A stretch of 27,194 nucleotides of DNA from DASPFV01 sp035620975. Lineage in GTDB: Bacteria; Acidobacteriota; Vicinamibacteria; Vicinamibacterales; 2-12-FULL-66-21. The notes beneath the pieces were generated by a model. It did not search any database and was not told the DNA's origin. It worked only from the letters and a program-made list of their open reading frames with translations. This document shows positions 15,833-22,504 of this stretch, piece by piece (positions within the stretch are counted from its first letter, which is position 1; the number at the start of each line of letters is the position of its first letter). The stretch lies in the NCBI GenBank assembly GCA_035620975.1, contig DASPFV010000078.1, positions 1 through 27,194 on the forward strand. The letters run 5' to 3'. The position numbers and the translations under genes were made by a program.

Positions 15833-17776
15833 TCACCTCACGTATCCCAGACTCCGCAATCGATCGATCATCTCCTGATCGAGCGGTCGGCCTCGACCCC
15901 CCCCGGGCATGAGCGGTGCCGCGTAGTGCCGGACGCGCCGTACGGGATAGCGTGCCATGAACGCCTCGGTGAACAGGGTCGTCAACGGCCTTCCCGCGAG
16001 CGCCTCGCTGATCGGCACCCCCAGCGCATGCAGGATGGTCGGCGCCGCGTCGACCAGCGCTCCTGAGTCGAGCGCCCCACGCCGGGCGACGGGACCGGTC
16101 ATGGCCAGCCGCCCTTCGCCGTTCTCCGCGGCCACGCGGCCCTGTGCGGTGAGGACCAGCAGGATCTCGTCATCTCGGGCTGCGGAGACGACGGGCGCCA
16201 GCAGCCGGTCGAGCGTCACGTAGTACGACTTGACGGCCTCGACGCGAAGGGCAGCAGTCGAGGCGGAGAGCGCGCTGTCATCGACGCTCCGCAGCAGCGA
16301 GTGCTGGGCGATGTCGAGGCCGGGCAGGTACACGGCGGTGAGATCCAGCGCGCGATCCGCGACGGCATCGGCCAGGAGGAGCTGCATGGCATCGAGCTCC
16401 GCGGAACGCTGCAGGACCGTCCGGATATCTGTCCCTTGCCGTTCGTCGATCGCTGCCGCCGCCAGAACGGCCGCACGCTGGCGTAGAGCGGGCCAGTGTT
16501 CCCGCAGCCGCTCGTACAGCTCCGGGGGAGCGATCTCGGAATCCAGATCGCCGCCGTGCTCCAGCCTCAGCGTCGCCCTGTCGGTGAGGACGATCCCGGC
16601 CTCTCGAGAGGCGGGCCATGTCGCCCACCAGTTCACGACGGCGGTTCGCAGGCCGGCTTCCGCCGCGACCTCCCAGAATGTCATCTCGCGGCGTTCGTGT
16701 CCGCTCGCTATCGAGGGGCGCGTGAGCCGCAGCAGATCCGTCGCGGCCCGAAGGGGGGCGGCGAGCGGCGAGCGTTCGCTCACCGTCACCGAGCCCCTGA
16801 GCCCGGCGATCCGCCGCGTCTCGAGCCCGTAAACGCCGTGGAGGTCGGCGGGCTGACCCGTCGCTGCGGTCGTCCACGTCCGCGCCGGATCCGCCTGTGT
16901 GGCCCCCTCGTCCGGGGTTGTGCCGGACGCGAGCTTCGCGCGTGCGCCGTCCATGACGGCTGCGAGCGCCGGGAGGCGGCCGGTCGAAATCAGGTCGTCG
17001 AGGAGCCGCGCGTCGACACCATCGATGGCGACGACGCGCGTGCGAAGGCCGCTCGGGACGACCGTGAGGGCCGGCCGCGCGGCGGGCGTCGATTCGGCAG
17101 GCGCCGTGAGCACCAGGAACGCGGCCGCCCCGGCGAACGCGAGGACGCCCGCGGCGAGGGAGATTCCCCACGAGGCCCCAGGGACGGCGGGAGCGGCCGT
17201 TCCGGGCTCTGCGCCGGCGACGAGCACCGCGACAGTCGTGACCCGCACGGCGTGGCCGAGGAGCAGGCTGATGGCGACGGCCACCAGCAGCGCGAAGGTG
17301 GTCCAGGCCGGCGCGTCCCAGCCGATGCCGGCGTTCGCCGTCTGCCACCAGAGCGTGAGATAAGCAAGGCACCCGAGGGCCACGAGCGTGCCGGCGGCGG
17401 CTCCCCAGCCCCGGCCATGCCGGGTCACGGCGGATGGCGCGCGGCGGGCGGTCAGCCGCACGGCAAGACTGGCCAGGAGCGCGGCAGTTGCCACGGCCAG
17501 ACCGAACAGCGCGCCCATGTAGAGGGCGATCACGACGGCGTCCCGGGCACCGGTCACGAGCCCTGGTACGCGGCCACTGATGCCGACGGCGGCGGCCGGC
17601 CCGAGGAGGAGCCCCGCCAGCAAGCCAATCCGCAGGCTGGCCAGCAGCGCGATGAGGACGGGCGCCCTCGCCGCGCGCGCCGGCGCGAGCACGAACCGGT
17701 CCACCCCCGCGTCCAGATAGCCGAGCGATCGCAGGCGCTGCCGAAGTTCATCGACCCGCGGATCGTGCTGGTGCAT
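15833..17776 (-). CDS. Membrane-anchored alkaline-phosphatase-superfamily protein, degenerate active site
   Basis: The 647-residue protein has five or six hydrophobic helices in the first 225 residues, then a type I phosphodiesterase/alkaline phosphatase fold that should lie outside the membrane. It keeps the first metal aspartate (VVAIDG, D252), the nucleophile region (WTTAATG, T302/T303, followed by LHGVYG) and the LPGLDIAQH pair, plus the family ending DAAPTILHALGVP. The SDHG motif, however, reads TAQG, and the following GxH is missing, so about half the metal ligands are gone. The heptapeptide RLRSLGY occurs both at residues 14-20 and at the extreme C-terminus. It lies 10 nt after the polyprenyl synthase gene. 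A role in envelope or lipid handling is possible but unproven. Start: ATG 17776, MHQHDPRVDEL. Confidence 0.8.
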   Translation of the reverse strand: MHQHDPRVDELRQRLRSLGYLDAGVDRFVLAPARAARAPVLIALLASLRIGLLAGLLLGPAAAVGISGRVPGLVTGARDAVVIALYMGALFGLAVATAALLASLAVRLTARRAPSAVTRHGRGWGAAAGTLVALGCLAYLTLWWQTANAGIGWDAPAWTTFALLVAVAISLLLGHAVRVTTVAVLVAGAEPGTAAPAVPGASWGISLAAGVLAFAGAAAFLVLTAPAESTPAARPALTVVPSGLRTRVVAIDGVDARLLDDLISTGRLPALAAVMDGARAKLASGTTPDEGATQADPARTWTTAATGQPADLHGVYGLETRRIAGLRGSVTVSERSPLAAPLRAATDLLRLTRPSIASGHERREMTFWEVAAEAGLRTAVVNWWATWPASREAGIVLTDRATLRLEHGGDLDSEIAPPELYERLREHWPALRQRAAVLAAAAIDERQGTDIRTVLQRSAELDAMQLLLADAVADRALDLTAVYLPGLDIAQHSLLRSVDDSALSASTAALRVEAVKSYYVTLDRLLAPVVSAARDDEILLVLTAQGRVAAENGEGRLAMTGPVARRGALDSGALVDAAPTILHALGVPISEALAGRPLTTLFTEAFMARYPVRRVRHYAAPLMPGGGRGRPLDQEMIDRLRSLGYVR

Positions 17777-17786
17777 GCCCGCCACC

Positions 17787-18650
17787 TCAGAGGCTCCTCG
17801 CCGCGACGAACGCCGACAGCTCCCGGAGTCGATCGGCGCGCTGGCCGAAAGGCGAGAGCGCCCTGTCGGCCGTGACGCACAGCTCGGCTGCGAGCTGGCG
17901 CGCGCCCTCGAGGCCGCTGAACGAGACGAACGTCGTCTTGCGGGCATCCTCGCGCACGGCCTTGCCCGTCGCGGCCGGATCGCCGTCCACGTCCAGCAGG
18001 TCGTCGATGATCTGGAACGCCAGCCCCAGATTCTTGGCAAACGCGGCGAGCGCAGCGATCGCGTCCGGGCCCGCGCCCGCGGTCAGCGCCCCGGAGGTGG
18101 CCGCCGCGCAGAAGAGCGCGCCGGTCTTGCCGCGATGGATCCGCTCGAGCACGTCGAAGTCGATCTGCCGATCGGTCGCGAGGAGGTCGGCGGCCTGCCC
18201 GCCGATCAAGCCGTCAAGCCCCACCGCCTCGGCGAGGACGCCCGTCAGACGGGCGCTCAGCGCGGATTCGTATTCGCGGCCGAGCGTCTCGAACGACAGG
18301 TTGAGGAGGCCGAAGGCGGCGAGAATCGCGAACGCCTCCCCGAACTCGCGATGGTTCGTCGGCCGTCCACGCCGGAGGGGCGCGTCGTCCATGCAGGGCA
18401 GGTCGTCGAGGATGAGCGACGAGGCGTGGACCATCTCCATGGCGGCGGCCGCCGCCAGGGCCCGGGCCTGCGCGCCCCCGCACAGCTCCGCCGCCAGCAT
18501 CGTCAGCACCGGCCGGACGCGCTTCGACGGCGCGTGCAACGTATAAGCCATCGACTGCTGCACGCGAGTGCCGCCGGGGGGGACGATTTCGCGGAGGTGC
18601 GATTCGACCCGGGCCTGGTATTGGGCGAAGAACGCCGGGACCGCGATCAT
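17787..18650 (-). CDS. Polyprenyl (farnesyl/geranylgeranyl) diphosphate synthase
   Basis: The 287-residue trans-prenyltransferase condenses isopentenyl diphosphate with allylic diphosphates. Both aspartate-rich motifs are intact: the first as DDLPCMDD (residues 82-89) and the second as IIDDLLDVDGD (about 213-223); RRGRPTNH follows the first motif and KRVRP (43-47) is the substrate-binding start. The residue five places before the first motif is a small serine (S77) rather than the aromatic residue of E. coli farnesyl synthase, which suggests a product longer than C15, probably C20. The ATG overlaps the methyltransferase stop (ATGA), placing it in that operon. Family certain; chain length inferred. 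Confidence 0.92.
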   Translation of the reverse strand: MIAVPAFFAQYQARVESHLREIVPPGGTRVQQSMAYTLHAPSKRVRPVLTMLAAELCGGAQARALAAAAAMEMVHASSLILDDLPCMDDAPLRRGRPTNHREFGEAFAILAAFGLLNLSFETLGREYESALSARLTGVLAEAVGLDGLIGGQAADLLATDRQIDFDVLERIHRGKTGALFCAAATSGALTAGAGPDAIAALAAFAKNLGLAFQIIDDLLDVDGDPAATGKAVREDARKTTFVSFSGLEGARQLAAELCVTADRALSPFGQRADRLRELSAFVAARSL

Positions 18651-19324
18651 CGTGGCGGCGGGGACTGCTTCCCGAACACCAGCATGTACTGATACGGCAG
18701 AAAGTCCGGCCGTTCGAGCAGGTGCAGCCCGGCGGCCTCGGCATCCGCGATCACCCGCTCGGGATCGACGCGCTCCTCCATCGGGGGTCCGGGGCCGTAT
18801 CCCTTCTTCGAGGAGTTGATGATGCCGAGCCGGCCGTCCGGCTTGAGCGCACGGGCGAGGTTGCGGAGGAGGACGACGGGCTGCTCCATCTCGTGATACG
18901 CATCGACGATCAGTGCGGCGTCGACGTGATCGGCGGGGAGCCGCGGATCCGCGTCGGTCCCGAGCACCGTCCTCACGTTGCGGAGCTGCTCGCGCTCGAC
19001 GCGCCGCTCGATGGACTCGATCATCTGCCGCTGGACGTCCTCGGCGTAGACCCGCCCGTTCGGCCCCACGCGACGGGCCAGGCGGATCGTGAACCAGCCG
19101 CTGCCCGCGCCCACGTCAACGACGACGCGGCCTTCGGAGATCCGGAGCGCGTCCATCACGCGCTCCGGCCGCTGCCACGCGTCGCGATCGGGCTGCTCGA
19201 GCAGGCCCAGATCCTCCGGGCGGAACAGCCGTCCGTGCTGCACCTGCTGGCCGCCGACGGGAACCGCCAGCGTGATCGCCACGACCAGGGCGGCGAGCCC
19301 CGCCGCCGTCCGCACTTGCATCAT
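18647..19324 (-). CDS. Class I SAM-dependent methyltransferase with a signal peptide
   Basis: The 225-residue protein begins with a clear export signal: MMQVRT, a hydrophobic stretch (about 8-24) and a small-residue cleavage region near VGG-QQ. The rest is a class I methyltransferase: VVDVGAGSGWFTIRLA as motif I, YAEDVQ as the acidic end of strand 2, then DAALIVDAYHEM and LKPDGRLGIINSSKKG. An exported enzyme that needs cytoplasmic SAM is odd, though similar proteins with signal sequences are known to me from environmental bacteria. Substrate unknown. It starts at tandem ATG codons; the first shares an ATGA with a TGA that would end the upstream lyase in a shifted frame, and its stop overlaps the polyprenyl synthase start. 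Confidence 0.85.
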   Translation of the reverse strand: MMQVRTAAGLAALVVAITLAVPVGGQQVQHGRLFRPEDLGLLEQPDRDAWQRPERVMDALRISEGRVVVDVGAGSGWFTIRLARRVGPNGRVYAEDVQRQMIESIERRVEREQLRNVRTVLGTDADPRLPADHVDAALIVDAYHEMEQPVVLLRNLARALKPDGRLGIINSSKKGYGPGPPMEERVDPERVIADAEAAGLHLLERPDFLPYQYMLVFGKQSPPPR

Positions 19325-20729
19325 GAGCCGTCTTCTCCCCGGGCACCCCCGGTGCCGTCATCGCCTCGGCCGACAGGATCGCGGCGAGGCGGTCATCGGG
19401 CAACAGCCTGCGCTCGCGCACGAGTTCGCGTACGGGCTTGCCGGTCTGGACGGACGCCTTGGCGATGTCGGCCGTCGCGGCATACCCGAGGTACGGGCTG
19501 AGCGCCGTGGCGACGGCCGTGCTGCGATCGAGCAGCTCGCGGCATCGGGCCTCGTCCGCCCGCAGGCCTGCCACGCAGCGCGCGTCGAGCGTGCGCATGG
19601 CCTCTCGCAGGATCCGCGTCGCGTGGATGGCGTTCCACGCGATCACCGGCATCATGACGTTCAGCTCCAGCTGACCGGCGTCGCCGGCGGCCAGGATCGC
19701 CCCGTCGCACCCCACCACCTGGCAGCACACCTGATTGACCATCTCCGGCACGGACGGATTCACCTTGCCGGGCATGATCGAGGAGCCGGGCTGCACGGCC
19801 GGCAGCTGTACCTCGGCGAGCCCCGCGCGCGGCCCCATGCTCAGCAGGCGAAGGTCGGAGGCAATCTTGTTCACTTCCACGGCCAGCCTGCGCAGCGCGC
19901 CGGAGTAGGCGAGCACGTCCCCCATGCTCTGGGTGACCCTGAAGCGGTTCGCCGCGGGCCGCAGCGGCAGCCCCGTCTCGCGCGCGAGGCTCGCGACGGC
20001 GCGCCGGGTGTAGTCCTCGCCCGCGTTCAGGCCCGTGCCGACGGCCGTTGCGCCGAGGTTCAGCTCGTGCAGCTCGTCGGCAGTGCGTCGAAGCGAGGCG
20101 GCCGCATGCGTGACGTTCGCCGCGTAGCCGCCGAGCTCCTGCCCGAGCGTCATCGGCACGGCGTCCTGCAGGTGCGTACGTCCGGTCTTCAGCACGCCGG
20201 CGAACTCCCGGCTCTTCGCCTCCAGCGCGCCCGCGAGCCCGCGCGCCGCCTCGAGCAGCGAGGGCACCATGGACAGGATCGCGAGGCGCGTCGCCGTCGG
20301 GAACACGTCGTTGGTCGATTGCGACATGTTCACGTGATCGTTCGGGTGCACGCGGGCGTACTCCCCGCGCGCGCCGCCGAGCAGCTCCGCCGCCCGGTTC
20401 GCCAGCACCTCGTTGGCGTTCATGTTGTGCGAGGTGCCGGCGCCCGCCTGGTAGACGTCGACGACGAACTGATCGCGCAGGCGCCCGGCGAGCACCTCGT
20501 CGGCGGCGGCCGCGATCGCCCGCGCGACGTCTGGCTCGAGCCGCCGGAGGGACCGGTTCGCCTCGGCGGCAGCCTTCTTGACGAGAATCGTGGCCGTGAC
20601 GAGCTCGGGGGGCGCCGTCAGCCCGCTGATCCGGAAGTTCTCGACGGCGCGCTGCGTCTGCACGCCGTAGTAGGCGCCGGCCGGCACCCGAACCTCACCG
20701 AGCGGGTCGCGTTCGAGTCGATACTTCAT
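19116..20729 (-). CDS. Aspartate ammonia-lyase / class II fumarase family, 3' end apparently frameshifted
   Basis: The protein belongs to the fumarase/aspartase superfamily: YQAGAGTSHNMNANEVLANRA (about residue 95), HPNDHVNMSQSTNDVFPTA and the signature GSSIMPGKVNPSVPE with the catalytic serine. The AGAGTSxNMN form and the presence of a separate class I fumarase next door favour aspartase, but fumarase remains possible. Family proteins have about 465 residues; here the frame does not stop but runs 538 residues, through the first 209 nt of the methyltransferase gene in another frame. One extra G in the GGGGG run near 19344-19348 would end it with EDGS at a TGA (19321-19323) overlapping the methyltransferase ATG, giving 469 residues. 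Start: ATG 20729 (MKYRLERDPLGEV). Confidence 0.87.
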   Translation of the reverse strand: MKYRLERDPLGEVRVPAGAYYGVQTQRAVENFRISGLTAPPELVTATILVKKAAAEANRSLRRLEPDVARAIAAAADEVLAGRLRDQFVVDVYQAGAGTSHNMNANEVLANRAAELLGGARGEYARVHPNDHVNMSQSTNDVFPTATRLAILSMVPSLLEAARGLAGALEAKSREFAGVLKTGRTHLQDAVPMTLGQELGGYAANVTHAAASLRRTADELHELNLGATAVGTGLNAGEDYTRRAVASLARETGLPLRPAANRFRVTQSMGDVLAYSGALRRLAVEVNKIASDLRLLSMGPRAGLAEVQLPAVQPGSSIMPGKVNPSVPEMVNQVCCQVVGCDGAILAAGDAGQLELNVMMPVIAWNAIHATRILREAMRTLDARCVAGLRADEARCRELLDRSTAVATALSPYLGYAATADIAKASVQTGKPVRELVRERRLLPDDRLAAILSAEAMTAPGVPGEKTAHDASADGGGARRPGRGDHAGGSRRRPAGAARTAVPPGGSGPARAARSRRVAAAGARDGRAPDLRRPRRR

Positions 20730-20780
20730 TGGGTGCGGCCCTGCACCGGACGCGCGGTGTTCCGCCATCCCCTACGGCTG

Positions 20781-20788
20781 ATTATACT
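20781..20788. promoter_or_regulatory. Shared symmetric -10 element of the divergent lyase and class I fumarase
   Basis: ATTATACT contains TATACT on the plus strand (20783-20788) and TATAAT on the minus strand (20786-20781). The plus -10 ends six bases before the fumarase ATG at 20795, implying a leaderless message; the minus -10 would give the lyase a leader of about 45 nt. No strong -35 is seen on either side. Confidence 0.5.
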
Positions 20789-20794
20789 TCCCGT

Positions 20795-22324
20795 ATGCTT
20801 CCCGCTTTTCTCGACAGCATGGTCGAGTTGATCACCCGGACGTCGACCGATCTGCCGCCCGACGTCCGCGCCGCCATGGGCCTGGCCCTTCGGACCGAGG
20901 CGCGGGACACGCGGGCCGGCCAGGCGCTGGCCGTGATCGCGCAGAACGTCGACCAGGCTGCCTCGTGCGAGGGTCCGATCTGCCAGGACACCGGGATGCC
21001 GACCTTCGAGGTCAGGGTCCCCGTCGGGGTCAACCAGATCGGTCTGAAACGGCAGATCCGGGAGGCCGTGGCCGAAGCCACCCGCCGCGGGAAGCTCCGC
21101 CCGAACTCCGTCGATTCCATCACCGGCGAGAACTCGGGCGACAATCTCGGGCCCGGCACGCCGATCGTGCATTTCGAGCAGTGGGAAGAGCCCGAGATCG
21201 AGGTCCGGCTGATCCTCAAAGGCGGCGGCTGCGAGAACACGAACGCTCAATACTCGTTGCCAGCCGACCTCGATCACCTCGGCCGGGCCGATCGGAACCT
21301 CGACGGCGTCCGCAAGTGCATCCTTCACGCCGTATGGAAGGCCCAGGGCAAGGGCTGCAGCCCGGGCGCCGTCGGCGTGTGCATCGGCGGGGACCGCACG
21401 TCGGGATACCTCCACGCGAAGGAACAGCTCTTCCGCCCGCTCGACGACGTCAACGCCGACGAGCGCCTGGCGGTGATCGAGGCCGCGGTCATGGACGAAG
21501 CCAATCGGCTCTCGGTCGGTCCGATGGGCTTCAGCGGGAAGACCTCCCTGATCGGCTGCAAGATTGGCGCGCTGAACCGGCTGCCCGCCAGCTTCTTCGT
21601 GTCGATTGCGTACGACTGCTGGGCCTTCCGCCGCCTGGGCGTGCGGGTGGACGCCGAGACGGGAGCGATTTGCTCCTGGCTCTATCGCGACGCGGACCGG
21701 CCTTCCGCGCCGATGCTGCCGCCGGAAACGGTCGCAGCCGGGTTCCCGGCGACCGGCCGGGAGATCCCCCTTGCCGCGCCCATCTCGGACGAGCAGGTTC
21801 GCTCGCTGAAGGTAGGCGACGTCGTGCTGGTCTCCGGCCGCGTCTACACGGGTCGCGACGCCGTGCATGCGCACCTCATGAAGCACGCGCCGCCGGTGGA
21901 CCTTCGTGGCGGCGTGCTGTATCACTGCGGGCCCGTCATGGCCAGGGCGGGTGATGGCTGGCGCGTCACCGCCGCGGGCCCGACGACGAGCATCCGCGAG
22001 GAGCCCTATCAGGCCGACATCCTCGAACGCTATGGCGTGCGGGTCGTGATCGGCAAGGGCGGCATGGGCGCGAAGACGCTCGCGGGGTTGAACAAGAGCG
22101 GCGCGGTGTACCTGAACGCCATCGGAGGCGCTGCCCAGTTCTACGCACGCTGCATCGAGCGCGTGGACGGCGTGTCGCTCATGGAGTTCGGCACGCCGGA
22201 AGCGATGTGGCACCTGCACGTCCGGGACTTTCCGGCGATCGTCACCATGGACGCGCACGGCAACAGCCTCCATCGCCAGGTCGAAGAGGCGTCGGGCGAG
22301 GTGCTGGGTACGCTCAGAGGGTGA
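20795..22324 (+). CDS. Class I fumarate hydratase ([4Fe-4S] type)
   Basis: Class I fumarases interconvert fumarate and malate with an oxygen-sensitive [4Fe-4S] cluster. The 509-residue protein has both halves in one chain: the N-terminal cluster domain with C63 (PICQDTGMPT), GGGCENTN (C146), KGCSPGAVGVCIGGDR (C188, C196) and AYDCWAF (C275), where C63, C188 and C275 have about the spacing of known cluster ligands; and the C-terminal domain with YTGRDAVHAHL, GPTTSIREEPYQ and IGKGGMGAKT. Tartrate dehydratase relatives are the main alternative. There is no Shine-Dalgarno; the ATG at 20795 is right behind the -10. It is divergent from the aspartase/fumarase-family gene, 65 nt away. Confidence 0.92.
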   Translation: MLPAFLDSMVELITRTSTDLPPDVRAAMGLALRTEARDTRAGQALAVIAQNVDQAASCEGPICQDTGMPTFEVRVPVGVNQIGLKRQIREAVAEATRRGKLRPNSVDSITGENSGDNLGPGTPIVHFEQWEEPEIEVRLILKGGGCENTNAQYSLPADLDHLGRADRNLDGVRKCILHAVWKAQGKGCSPGAVGVCIGGDRTSGYLHAKEQLFRPLDDVNADERLAVIEAAVMDEANRLSVGPMGFSGKTSLIGCKIGALNRLPASFFVSIAYDCWAFRRLGVRVDAETGAICSWLYRDADRPSAPMLPPETVAAGFPATGREIPLAAPISDEQVRSLKVGDVVLVSGRVYTGRDAVHAHLMKHAPPVDLRGGVLYHCGPVMARAGDGWRVTAAGPTTSIREEPYQADILERYGVRVVIGKGGMGAKTLAGLNKSGAVYLNAIGGAAQFYARCIERVDGVSLMEFGTPEAMWHLHVRDFPAIVTMDAHGNSLHRQVEEASGEVLGTLRG

Positions 22325-22405
22325 GCGGGACGCGGCGCAGCCCCACGACACGCGGGCGAGCCGAGTGGTGGCGCGGCGCGCCGGCTGACGACGACCAGGA
22401 GGCGA

Positions 22406-22430
22406 GTTCTGCCGGACTGCAGAGCAGAAC
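22406..22430. terminator. Weak hairpin between convergent fumarase and pgi
   Basis: GTTCTGC (22406-22412) and GCAGAAC (22424-22430) form a perfect 7-bp stem with an 11-nt loop, in the 180-nt gap between two convergent genes. There is no T tract on either strand, so termination here is only a guess. The rest of the gap holds nothing I can name. Confidence 0.3.
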
Positions 22431-22504
22431 GGTCTCCGGACCAACCGGCCGCCGAGGCGACACTCAGCGCTCCTCGATGCGACCGTGCAAGGTCAGGGTG
22501 GCAG

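Noticed and set aside
17777..18040. N-terminal extension of the phosphatase-fold protein
   Set aside because: Overlaps the second aspartate-rich motif of the polyprenyl synthase in another frame, and is Arg/Ser-rich; MHQHDPRVDEL at 17776 is a better start.
19089..20831. 580-codon open frame on the plus strand
   Set aside because: Antisense to the aspartase/fumarase-family gene; low-complexity Arg/His/Gly composition and no motif.
20726..22444. 572-codon open frame on the minus strand
   Set aside because: Antisense to class I fumarase, which has its cluster cysteines and conserved motifs; shadow frame.
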